DNA of 64,000 nucleotides from Cymbidium sinense (taxonomy: Eukaryota > Streptophyta > Magnoliopsida > Asparagales > Orchidaceae), in NCBI GenBank assembly GCA_021442155.1, contig CM038214.1:140716040-140780039 (forward strand). The letters are read 5' to 3'. How positions within the stretch are numbered: the first letter of the stretch is position 1; each line of letters starts with the position of its first letter. Both the position numbers and the translations under genes were made by a program. This document shows, piece by piece, positions 12,201 to 22,689 of this stretch. The notes beneath the pieces were generated by a model. That model did no database searches. It was not told where the DNA came from and saw only the letters and a list, made by a program, of their open reading frames with translations.

Positions 12201-15200
12201 CCAAATTAATTAATTTCCATTCAAGTGAAATGGACTTAGGAAAAAGATTGGGAAGAGGTCCCAATCTCATTCCATACATTCACTATTTCACAATGATTAA
12301 ATAATTAATGAATTTCTTATGTTTAAAATATTAATTAATTGCACATAATTAAGAAATAATTAAAGGTTAAGACAACCAATTTTAATTAACCAAGTAATAA
12401 ATCCCAAGAAAATTATGAGGTAGAGGTCATCCAATTGTCAACCACAAAAGTTTGGATTAATTATATGTAATTAGAGTAATTAAATAATTAAAATTTTAAT
12501 TAAATGATTAAGCCTTTTTTAAAATTGGGATCAATTTTAATGAAATCTCTCTATAATGCCTTCAAAATAAATATACTTGCATTTTTTATGATTTGTTATA
12601 ATTTTCCAAAGTTTTAGTTGATTTAAATGATTTTCCATGATTTTTTATAAAATTAATTAATTTGTTTAACTATTTGAACTTGCAATATCCTTAATGAAAT
12701 TTATTTATCTTAAAATTTTTATGGTAGGTAGATTTTAAACTCAATTCTTATCTTTAAGAATTTCAAATCAATCTAATGTATCTTTTAGCTTAATTAATGA
12801 AATTTAATTTTCTTAAACTTAAATTAAGTTCACAATATTAATTAAAATTTGCTTTTATTCATTTATTCCTCTGAAAGACAAACCCAATGAGCATTTTTAA
12901 TTTTTTAGTTAAGTATTTTATTTTCATGAATTGAAGTTTAAGTGTTTTAATTAATTTTTTAAAAAAATAAAATCCCTAATTTCTTCTTACTTAGGTACAG
13001 TACCTTCCACCATTGCATGTCATTGACTATAAAATCAGAATTTAGACATGATGTCATTAATCAATATATGATCTAGGATTGAGAAGTCTAGATAGATATA
13101 ATTGCTAAGCTTGAGCACATGATATTTCAGTAGTATCTGATAATTATCTTTGTCCGTTTGACAAATCAAATAACCCAAAAAATCTTAGAAGATAATGGAA
13201 CACTATTATGATTTATTGTAAAATTGAATGAAAAACTTTATTTAGGCTCAATTTTCTGGAGATCTCATCGAAAATCACTCCAAATGGGACAATGTAAAAT
13301 AAAAAACATGCAAGGGTAATCTAAAGGAAATTTCTAAAATTGATCAAAAAACCATCACAAATAAAAGAACCTAAGGCAAGCTATGGTTTTTAAAAATTAT
13401 CTCATCGATGATGATTTTCAGTGGTGGTGATGATTTGAGTGTGCTCCTGAGTGCAAGAAGAAGCTTTAGAATGGGTTCAGGCTCTTGCTTCACTTCAGAA
13501 TAATATATCCTCCAATGGCCACCACAACTTCACAAGAATTCACTTGATTTTGATGTTTTTGCTCAAAAACTAAGTGGGAATGGTTGTTGGTTGGCTTGAG
13601 AGATCTGGGAGAGTGAAATGAGTGTGTGCAAAAGAGTTTTTGCTTCTCTATTTTCTCTCCTTGCAATGGCCAAAAATCACCTCATTCATCATGATATTTG
13701 GCTCCAAGTGGGTGTCCTTTGCTTGGGGTGGTTGGGATTTTACTTAAATGGCTTAGTTTGGTTGCCCAAGGAATGGGAGGTGGCTGCTATGAAGGATAAG
13801 TGGGTGTCCTAGCAAACAAAAATGGAGGTCCTTCATGCTAAGTGTTCTAATGGGGGAGATGAGGTGATTTCACCTCCCCATAAGTCATGGCTAACTCAAC
13901 CACCTCTTATGTCAAGTTGGACAGTGTCTTTGGGGCATAGGTGGACCAATGGATGAGTGCCAAGTGGCCAATGAAGAGAAATCACAATTTACATGGGTGT
14001 TTTGTCTTATGTGATACCCTTAGCCGAATGGTAGAGTGGTCATTTGATATTGAATTTGATTTGGGTATATTTGAAATGAGTCAACAGTGAGTTGGACTAA
14101 ATTTTGTGTCATTTGGAGTTCATTTGGTTAGGTTTGGCTCAATTTGACCTAGGGTTAAAATGGGTCTAAATGGGTTAGGTTGACCAATTTGTCAAATTGG
14201 GTCAAACCAAAGATTAGATCAAGTTCATAAGACTATTTGAAGAGGATTGTATGCTTTGGTATGATTTAATTTGGATTTAATTTGAGTTTAGTCTAATTTG
14301 ACCCTTTATGTCAATTTGGGTCAGCTAGGGTCAAGAGGGCCAATTGGGGTAGTGTGGCTCAATTGAAGGTCAATTCATGTTTAAATATTGATTTTGGGTT
14401 GATTTGAATAAGTAGTTTCAATGGATTTTGTTTAGGTTGCAATTTAGCTAGTTTGGGTTCATATAGGCTAAAGTGTTGGCTTGGTTTGACCCATTTTATA
14501 TCTATTGATCATCCTAGGGTGGTCAACAATCATGACATGAACTTTGGATTTGCTTAATTCACTTTGATTTGGATTGAATTGGATTTTGGTTCAAGTAGGT
14601 CAAATTGGCCACTTTGGGTCAAGTGAACCAATTAGATTTAGTTGGCTTAACTTTGGGTTGAGTTTGATTTTGTTGAGTTTATATAGATTTGAGATTGATA
14701 TATAAATTCAATTGCAATGGTTTGATTCAAATGAGTTTTGGTTCATTTGAATATTTCAAGTCAATTATGCTAGGTTGGGTTTGACTTGGGTTAATTTTGG
14801 TTTGACTGGATGATTGTAGGTTTCATTTATATTTAGATAGATGGTTGAAGGAATGATTGATCCAAAGAAAATCTATTGATTTTGACTTTATTTAGATGGG
14901 TTTTGGCCAAGTTCAAGGAAATGGATTAAAGGGTTTAAATTAGGTTTTGATTTGATTTTGGATTTAGTTTTGGCTATTTGAATATATATTTCATTTATAT
15001 TTGAGAAGATAATTGAAGGTACAATTGATTTATAAGAAAATCAATTGAGTTTGAATTGAATTGGATAGAAATTTGGTTAAGTTCATGAAGGTTGATTAAA
15101 GGGCTTTGGATGGATTTGATTTGATCTTGGGTTTCAATCATTTGGAATTGAGTTTGGATCTGGATTTGGATTTGAAATTGTGTTTGAGGTTTGGTTGGAA

Positions 15201-15430
15201 ATATTTGAATTGAATTTAAGGTGTACATGGATTGTTTTAGGCTATGGGGTGTGATTTTCCTAAGTCCCTAAGGCATGGCAATCCTATGATTAACCCTTCT
15301 AAGTCTAAGGCTTGTTAAGTGTTCACCAACTCTCTAGAAGTGTCTTATGATTAAAGAAACCTTAGTGTCTAAAAGGTTCCTAGGTTTAAGAAGAGGAGGT
15401 TAAGAACTCACTCCAAAAGTGTTTTCAACA
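9278..15430 (+). repeat. 5' LTR (6.15 kb)
   Basis: The left LTR begins TGGTGTTTATTTTGAGATG and ends CCAAAAGTGTTTTCAACA. It is AT-rich, with a block of three diverged sub-repeats (about 10800-11390), a region sharing words with 25060-25450 (13430-13900) and a TTGGGTCAA-rich hairpin-prone block (14050-14830). No convincing protein is encoded. The bases after it (ATGGACCCCCAATAG) did not match a tRNA primer site that I recognise. This is the longer copy: it keeps about 1.4 kb (9455-10850), about 0.55 kb (12630-13190) and about 0.2 kb (near 14000-14170) that the 3' LTR lacks. Confidence 0.83.
10800..11390 (+). repeat. LTR sub-repeats with GAGGT...ACCTC hairpin core
   Basis: Three diverged units of about 230 bp recur (cores near 10828, 11080 and 11302). 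Each carries a form of 'gtgaggtaatcaaatgac', then 'gctagctaaagcctcatatt', then 'gtctagactatat'. Counterparts lie in the 3' LTR near 22855, 23098 and 23346, and in reverse orientation near 28000, 28245 and 28515. The best core, GAGGTAATCAAATGACCTC, is a perfect 5-bp stem with a 9-base loop. It is seen intact near 23346 and, reversed, near 28000 and 28250. Confidence 0.7.
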
Positions 15431-15625
15431 ATGGACCCCCAATAGTTGTGGTGTAACTGACAAGGCACACTGAATGTATTAGCATTGACCAAGATAATCA
15501 ACAACATCCAAAAGATTCCAAATACTAACAAACATGATCTATACCTAAACCTGAAAGGTAGATAGAATCATAATCTTAGTGCAAAGCAAATCTCTTTATG
15601 CCAAGGGCATAAGAGAGCCAGATGG

Positions 15626-15856
15626 AATCTACGGGGGATTGAGTATATGAACCTTCCACTAGGGAAGCAAGTTGAAGCTATCCACTGGGGATATGGATTT
15701 GAGTTTCATTGGGAATATGATTTGTTTTGGTGTGTATTCACTGGGGATAAGAATCTATAATCTGCTAGGGATTGGGAATGTGAGCCTTCCACTAGGGAAG
15801 CAGTTTGCTATCGCTTGGGATAAGATTGATGGTATTTCTTATGGCTCCATGGGGAG
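15626..15856 (+). repeat. Short hairpin array with conserved ACTRG-type loop
   Basis: Units have a 4-5 bp stem and a 4-6 base loop. Clear cases are CTTCC/GGAAG at 15653-15667 and 15786-15800 (loop ACTAG), TATCC/GGATA at 15679-15693 (loop ACTGG), TATTC/GGATA at 15735-15749 (loop ACTGG), AATCT/GGATT at 15626-15640 and 15759-15773, TATC/GATA at 15809-15822 and CTCC/GGAG at 15845-15856 (loop ATGG). Stems differ from unit to unit while both arms stay complementary. Decayed units probably continue to about 15925. Confidence 0.65.
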
Positions 15857-16079
15857 ATTAATTTGATTTACTCACTAAAGAAGTTTGGTTTTATTGATAT
15901 GTTTTAATTTGACTCCATTGGGAAGGTTGGTTTCAAATTTAGTTTATTATGGACCACATGTGATGGACCCACTTAGAAGGGGCTATGTCAGCCTTGACCT
16001 ATCTTAAATTTACAAATCCAAAGGGATAGTTTACCAGCCACAAGATAGGACTATCCGACCTAATGGGTTGCCTATTAGT

Positions 16080-16791
16080 GTGCAGCAGCTGTACTTAGGA
16101 AGAAATCATAATAGACTTACATCTTCCAAAGCAGGATCAACCAGGTGATCTTGGATCCAACAAATCAAACTGACCAGGGAGAATCTTGAGTGAATGTCTT
16201 GGGGACTTATGTCAACTCAAAAGTAGTCAAGATTAATTTCATTGATTTGTTTAATTTTTATTTGGTTTGTTTTCATTTATTTTAATTTCATTTGATAGAT
16301 CCCATCAGTCTGTGATGGACCACACTGAGAAGGGGCTATGTCTTCCTTGGTGTATCTTAGATTTACCGATCCAAAGGGGTACTCCACTGGTCGAAGGGTA
16401 GGAATTTCCAACCTAAGGGGTGCCTTTCGATGTGCATTGGCTTTGCTGGACAAAGCGTAGCAAACTTACATCTCCAAAGCAAGGAACAACTGCTGGGGTG
16501 ACCCATTAGATGCACAATAGATTTAATTCAACCTAGGGTTGTCATCAGTGTTCAACAGTCATGCTAGAAAGAATGCTTAACAGACTTTCATCTTCCAAAG
16601 CTAGGACGATTGCCAGGGTAACCTGTTGGTGGCATAATAGATTGAACCCGACCTAAGGGAGACTATTGAGAGAGTGTCGTGGAGGACTTATCTCAACTCA
16701 GGAGTAGTTAGTAGATTCCTATAGGGAGTTTTCTACGCCTAAAGATAGGATGCCTCTTAGAAGGTACGGGGCATTAATTCCTAATCCACAA

Positions 16792-16883
<92 letters not shown>

Positions 16884-18080
16884 TGTTTGTTTATTATTGT
16901 GGACCCCGTTGGTGTGCGAGGGACCACACTGAGAAGGGACTATGTAGGCCTAGACCTATCTTAGATTTACTGGACCAGGGGACAATCTACGTATCTGCAG
17001 AATAAAATCTCCAACCACAATGGTGGTTACTAGGAAATGGGGATTCTCCAATCCAGTAGTAACCGGGTAGTGTCTAAATGAGGTCACAAAGGACGTGATC
17101 CAAATAAAGTGCCCACAGGGGAGGTGACACTAGGGTTGTTATCTTGGACCCTGTAAATAAGAAAGCCTATAGGTGTATAGTGGCCAACTCAAGGAGAAAG
17201 CATAGTAGACTTATATCTACCATGAGTGGTGTATCCACCGAGTGGGTCGCTATCAGCATAGTGAACACCAATAAACATAAGGTTCCCGTCAGTGTGCGAC
17301 AATCAGTTTAGGAAGAAGGCATGTAGACTTATATCTCCCAAAAGTAAAACTGATTGTCAGGATAGTTTGTCATTAGCTCAATAGGTGCTATCTGACCTAG
17401 GGCTGCCCGTCAGTGTGCAATGGTTGTACTTAGAAAGAATGCATAGCAAACTTACATCTTTCGAAGCGAGGAATAACCACTGGGGTGACCCATTGTTGAC
17501 ATAACAAGTCGAACCCAACCTAAGGGCGACTACTAAGTATGGAGTCATAAAGAAGGACTGGACCCAGACTTGAGGTAGTCAAGAAGAAAGGTGTCGTTGG
17601 GCTACTCCAAGAAGAAAGCATATAGTAGACTTATATCCTCTTGAATGAAGCCAACATGAAGGTAGCTTACCCACCATGCCATAAGGCCTACCATGCTAAC
17701 AAGGCACTCATTGTCAATAGCTGTCAAGGAAAGCATAGTAGACTTACATCCTCCTAAACAAGGGACCACGACGACTAGCGGGTAGACATCACCGACCTAG
17801 AGCAAAATAAAGTGAGTGTCAGGGCATTATCCCGTGATCAAAGTAGCCCAAGATAAAAGATGTGTATGTGTGTTTGTCAGATATACTCAACCAAGTCAGT
17901 TTATGATGGCTAGTTTAAGAAGAAGGCATAGCAGACTTAAATCTTCTTAAATAGAACCAACATGAATGTAGCTTACCAACCACACAGTAAGGCCTACCAT
18001 GCTATCAAGGTGCTTGTCAGTGTGCAGCAATTAGGTCAGGAATGAAAACATAGCAAACTTACATCTTCTGAATAAGGGAC
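16080..18080 (+). repeat. Large stem-loop repeat family around 'gcatag-agacttacatct'
   Basis: Ten diverged copies carry the core motif in the loop of a longer inverted repeat. The clearest unit has a perfect 12-bp stem, GACAATCAGTTT at 17298-17309 and AAACTGATTGTC at 17347-17358. The next unit uses a different stem: CAATGGTTGT at 17418-17427 against ATAACCACTG at 17473-17482, nine of ten positions pairing. A GTTGGCT-type stem flanks the copy at 17613. Other units keep only partial pairing. The left arm usually follows 'gtcagtgtgc'. Confidence 0.6.
16794..16879 (+). repeat. TA microsatellite 1
   Basis: About 86 bases of uninterrupted TA follow 'ccacaagca'. The long Tyr-Ile open frame across it is an artefact of the repeat. 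Confidence 0.95.
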
Positions 18081-18242
18081 CACTGGGGTGATTCACTAGT
18101 AAGGTAACACATTAGTCTGACCTAGAGTAGCCAATAAGTGAGGGCCATGTGGGGCGTTATCCCACATCAAAGTAGCCTGAAATAAAAGATGTGTATTTGT
18201 TCATGTGATTATGTGTAGTTTGTGTTTGTGTTGTGTTGATGA

Positions 18243-18498
18243 GGGATAGGATGCCACTTGGGTTCCTTACACCTACCCTAAACACATCGAAGAGTGGATG
18301 AAATGGTGCTAGAAGTGCAATGTGACTCCACTAAAAAAGGATGTTGCTCGGGTTGTCTTATACCAAACTTATTTGTATTAGTCAAAATAGGATGCCCTTT
18401 GGGTTCTCTTACACTTATCCTAATTGCACAGGAGAATTGTGTCTAGTTTGTGGTGTTGATGAAGGATAGGATGTCACTTGGGTTATCTTACACCTATC
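18243..18498 (+). repeat. Stem-loop units around 'atgccacttgggtt'
   Basis: Three units share a loop of the type 'atgccacttgggttccttaca' but different stems: GGGATAGG with CCTACCC (18243-18278, one bulged A), TAGGAT with ATCCTA (18388-18422) and GATAGG with CCTATC (18465-18498). A fourth copy near 18338 has lost its pairing. Confidence 0.5.
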
Positions 18499-19759
18499 AT
18501 AAACACATCATGATAGATTCACAGATAAGCAAATAATGCTTCCAATGAATAAGGGATTTGATGAATGGAAAGATAGGATTTTTCTTGATGATAATTATTT
18601 TCAAACATTATTTTTAGGATAGTATTTCTTTAATATTGTCTGATTAGAAGCATCGGGCGCTCCCCTATCATAGTGGTGTAAACTACTTTTCATCCTTTGA
18701 AGCACCAAGGTAGGCCTTTCAAAGATCAAAAGTAGAATTTTGATTTAAAAAGTTTTGAGATAAACTAACTTTGAAAGAGTTTAAACCATCTATATTCAAC
18801 ATTAATTGAAATCTTTCTCCTGTTAACTAGAATCTTGGAGGTTGCATCTTTAATCTCTTTTAGATCAATCTTTTATTATCCCATTATGCTTTAGAAACTC
18901 CCTTAAAGTCATTCTAATTATATACTTTAGGGGATTCAACTTCAAGCTATAGTGTCATAAGCAATCAAAGAGAACTACTCAGATCGTAAAGATGGTCTTC
19001 CTTTTTCTTTAACCCTGGTGACCAGAGAAAGGTATGACCTTATAGTGGTAAATTATAATGGAAATTATAAGTACAAATGACCTCTCATCCTCTAGCATCA
19101 TTCAACCCATCCTTGAATGAGGAGATTGCATGTAAAGAGGCTATGTCTACTATCAAATTTGAAATAGGTAATGTGGATTCATCTTCAAGACATGCCTAAC
19201 TGAAATCTTCAGAATTGACGTATGTGTGGATTTGAATGTCCTTCCTTTTGACTGGGCATAATGTTGGGTAATCATGATAGCATCTTTCTTCTTCAATAAT
19301 GTTGACTTCAAACTTTGATCTTTTTTTTGGTGCAAATGTTCACATCAAAAGTTTGCAAAGTAGGAATAGCAATAGGTTCAATTTTGAGTTTGTAGACTGC
19401 AACCTTTAAAGATGTATTGGGCCCTTCATTACTATCTTAGGTTAAGTAGTCTTTAAACTACGAAAGTAACCTAACTAAATCATTGCACAATTTCTTTCTA
19501 ACTTATCATATATGGATGTTGGGAGTGTGGGTGGACTACCTTTATGTTCTAAGGCTAATCTCTTAAAACTCATTGGTTGATTATCTAATTTTCTTCTCAA
19601 CTTTAGGGAGTGTATCCTCTACTTGAACTTCTTCTAAATTCTTTAAGTAAAGTACATAGAATAGGCAAAATATGATTTTATTACTTCATTTAAAGGTTTA
19701 TCTACAACTGTTGAATCCTTTTTCAAGCTTAAAGAAAGAGATAAAGTGGAAATTTGATA

Positions 19760-19859
<100 letters not shown>

Positions 19860-20133
19860 AGGTTAGAGGTTAGGCACAACTCTTAACTTACAATCCTATA
19901 ATAATATCATGAGATAGTAGAATTGGAGTCAATGTGCTCGCATACCCACATAGTTTCTAGTCATATCTTTCATGAATTATCCTTTTAGAACTTTTTTTTT
20001 ATTGTTATCTACTCCAAAGACTTGTCAAAAGTAGAGTCAAAATATATTTCATATATTTTTTTCTCTCCTTTTCTTTGAATTTACACTCATACATATGATT
20101 TATCCTTTGATTCCAAATCAATGTGCATTATTG

Positions 20134-20285
20134 GTGCTTTACTTTTTCTCTTTTCTTTTTTCTTCTTTTCTTTCTTCTTCTCTATTTTCATTCATTTTTT
20201 CATTTTTTTTTTTCTTTTCTTTTCTCTTTTAGTTTCATTTTTTTTCTTTCTCTCCCTTTTTTATTTTTTTTGAGTCTTTATTTAT
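20134..20285 (+). repeat. Polypyrimidine tract
   Basis: This is an almost pure T/C stretch of about 150 bases (runs such as 'ctcttttcttttttcttc'), with an open frame of Phe, Leu and Ser residues that reflects composition only. Whether it serves as a splice-type or structural tract in the element RNA cannot be told from sequence. Confidence 0.75.
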
Positions 20286-21142
20286 ATTGTGTTCTTTGGA
20301 GGGGATAGCTTGTCTTTCTTTTCCATAAGATATTCTATGTTGAGTATGACTTGAGGAGGTTGCCACTAATTAAGCAAGGAAGAATTAGGTTAAGTTCCAA
20401 TTAAACACTCCTCTATCTCCTTAGAGAAGGTGAGGGTGCACTCATTATTTTAGCTTAGTGGGCAACCTTCCAAGATAGTTTAGGACCTTAAGATTAATCT
20501 AAATAGTTTGATGCCCTTATTTTGATTGTGAGGTGTATCTTAAGAAGGATTTAGAATTTGATTATTTAATGATGGTTTGCTTCTTCCTATGGTGTTGATC
20601 AAAGTGGTAGGACCCTTCCACTACAACAATTGGCTTCAATGATATCTTCTGAAAGAGAGGTAGAATTGATGTCTACCTACTCTTTTATGGTGCCCAAAAT
20701 TTCTTCTATTAGATTTGATGATTCTAAATCTTTGTCAATAGTAACACCACAAAAGTTTAGAATTGGGGTACCTCTACTGAGTTGGAATCCTTAAAGGCAT
20801 CAAGTCCATTCGCTATTTTATGGATTACCATCATTATTGATTATCATTTTGAGAGTTGTCTTCTTTTAGAATTAGTATTCAAATCATTTAAGTCATCCTC
20901 ATAGAATGGATAATACATACTCAAAAAATCCTTATTGATCTTATTCTTGGCTCTTGAAGAAATTTATGGCCTTTTTCTCCTTTGGTTAGAGAAACTTAAT
21001 CGATGGTCAAATTGAAGAAGTGGCTTCTTGCGCCACCTCCTTATATGATGGTCGAGGGCTGGAATCTAGAAAGAGAACCATATCAGACCTTTGCTTGAAT
21101 GTTGTTGACTTGAATTATTTACTTGATTTGATTGTTGAATTG

Positions 21143-22312
21143 GAACTCTCATTTAAGAAATTTAGGTATGCTAAATGGGGTTCAAATATTGGCAAGATTT
21201 TGACATTTTTTTTGGAGGAGAGACTTTGAATTTGATTCAAATTTAGAACCAACATTCAACAAATTTGGGTATGTTGAATGGGATTCAAATGTTTTGGAGA
21301 GGCTCTTATTTGATGCTTCCATTGGCACACATTTGAATTTCATTTTATGTTTGGGACCCTCATTTAATAAATTTGGGTATGTTAAATGGAGGGTCAATTG
21401 ACTTTGTTTTGGATTGATTTTGGAATCGTCACTTAGCAAATTTATGTATTCTAAATGAGATTCAAGTGCATGTTTGGAAACAATTTTTGAAAGCATTTTT
21501 GTTGTTTGTAATGATGTGTGTCATGTGTTTGATTTGTTGAATTTAATTTGAAAATGGGATCATTACTTAGCAAATTAGGTATGCTAAGTGAAGCCAAATG
21601 TGTTTGGTGTATTTTGATTTTATTTTGAAAAATGAGACCCTTACTTAACAAATTTGGTATGTTAAGTAGGGATCAAGTGTGTTTGATGAGTTTGTTTTAT
21701 GTTGTTTTGAAAGAGGAGAACTTCTATTTAACAAATGTGGTATGTTAAATAAAGTTCAATTTGTTTTCAATTTTGAAAAGGTGGGACTCTCATTTGACAA
21801 ATTTGGGTATGTCAAATGGAGTTAAAGTGTTTGATTTATTTGTGATTTTAAAAGGGAACTCTACTTAGCAAATGTGGGTATATTAAGTAGAGTCCAATTT
21901 GGTTTGATTTTGAAAAGGGAATTCTCATTTGCAAATTTGGGTATGTTAAATGGAATTCAAATGTGTTTAATTTTAATGATTTTGAAAAGGGGACTTCATT
22001 TAATAAATTTAGGATGTTAAATGGAAATCAATTATATTTTTCTTTTTAATTTTCAAAGATGGGATATTTGTGTGATGTTGCTTTTGAAAGAGAAATTCAA
22101 CTTAGCACATGTAGGATGTTCTAAATAAAATTTCTATTTTATGTCATGATCTTATTTGAAAATAAAATCTTCATTCAACAAGCTTAGGTGTGTTGAATGG
22201 AGATTACTATTTAAAAATAAGTGCTTTTGGAAAAAGGATTTTAAAATTATTTGATTTTATATTTTGAAAAGAACTTCCATGCAACAATCATGAATATTGT
22301 TGCATGAGGTTT
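21143..22312 (+). repeat. Array of 14 covarying hairpins
   Basis: Fourteen units, spaced 64-133 bases apart, each form a stem of about 15 bp with a loop near AAATTTGGGTA. They start at about 21143, 21246, 21355, 21423, 21556, 21636, 21718, 21785, 21855, 21919, 21992, 22092, 22166 and 22271. Inner arms vary in step: CATTCAACA/TGTTGAATG, ACTTAGCA/TGCTAAGT, TACTTAACA/TGTTAAGTA, TATTTAACA/TGTTAAATA, CATTTGACA/TGTCAAATG, CATGCAACA/TGTTGCATG. Outer arms do too: GACCCT/AGGGTC, GAATTC/GAATTC, GAACTT/AAGTTC, AATCT/AGATT. A one-base bulge between inner and outer stem recurs. Between units lie 'gtgtttgattttgaaaagg'-like spacers. No protein is encoded. Confidence 0.85.
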
Positions 22313-22500
22313 GGTTATCTTTAAATGCCTATCTTTTGTCATGTAAATTTTAATTTGAGAAGTGCTTTTGAAAGTATATATCTTTTGCAAAGGGTTTATT
22401 TTCTTAATTATGAGATGAACCTTGCCTCACCAAGAGAATGGTAAAGAGGTTCTAAATATTTAGTCATCTTCTTTAGTTAATTCAATTATTTTTAATTAGG

Positions 22501-22530
22501 GGTTTAAGACCATGGTGAGGTCTTAAAACC
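22501..22530 (+). other. Strong hairpin upstream of the 3' LTR
   Basis: GGTTTAAGACC (22501-22511), loop ATGGTGA, and GGTCTTAAAACC (22519-22530) pair along the whole length with one bulged A. It lies 160 bases before the 3' LTR. Nearby, a purine-rich stretch (AGAGATGAAGAGGAA, 22650-22664) is the only candidate for a polypurine tract, though it is 25 bases from the LTR edge. Confidence 0.65.
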
Positions 22531-22689
22531 TAAAGGATGTTACTAGCTCAACCTAAGGATGAAGGATAAGTGCCAATGGAAAGAAAGATAGTCTTGGACC
22601 CATATAAAATATAAGTCCACTATCATGTTTGGAGACAATAATTGCTACTAGAGATGAAGAGGAACCCTCTGGAGTGCCAAAAAAACATT

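Larger units (their letters stand above)
15431..18560 (+). repeat. LARD interior part 1: hairpin and tandem-repeat zone
   Basis: No coding sequence is visible. From 15626 to about 15935 short hairpin units recur every 26-50 bases (see separate entry). From 15950 a phrase 'ggaccacactgagaaggg-ctatgt' followed by 'cctatcttagatttac' recurs at about 15950, 16316 and 16918. Ten copies of a core 'gcatag-agacttacatct' lie near 16104, 16453, 16571, 17197, 17315, 17437, 17613, 17730, 17922 and 18044, mostly inside larger stem-loops. From 18241 to 18500 a 'gataggatgccacttggg' unit recurs about three times. Confidence 0.7.

Noticed and set aside
14015..14060. tRNA-like word 'tagccgaatggtagagtggtc' region
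   Set aside because: It recalls a D-arm, but no acceptor stem, anticodon arm or T-arm could be found around it, and the 3' LTR lacks it.
15431..15450. Primer binding site right after the 5' LTR (ATGGACCCCCAATAG)
   Set aside because: TGG starts at the expected place, but I could not match the rest to a plant tRNA 3' end with confidence.
16750..16932. Tyr-Ile repeat protein, also at 19643-19879
   Set aside because: It is a translation of TA microsatellites only.
21143..22312. CRISPR-like array
   Set aside because: Spacing of palindromic units looks superficially similar, but the repeats are diverged, the context is a plant LTR element and no cas genes exist.
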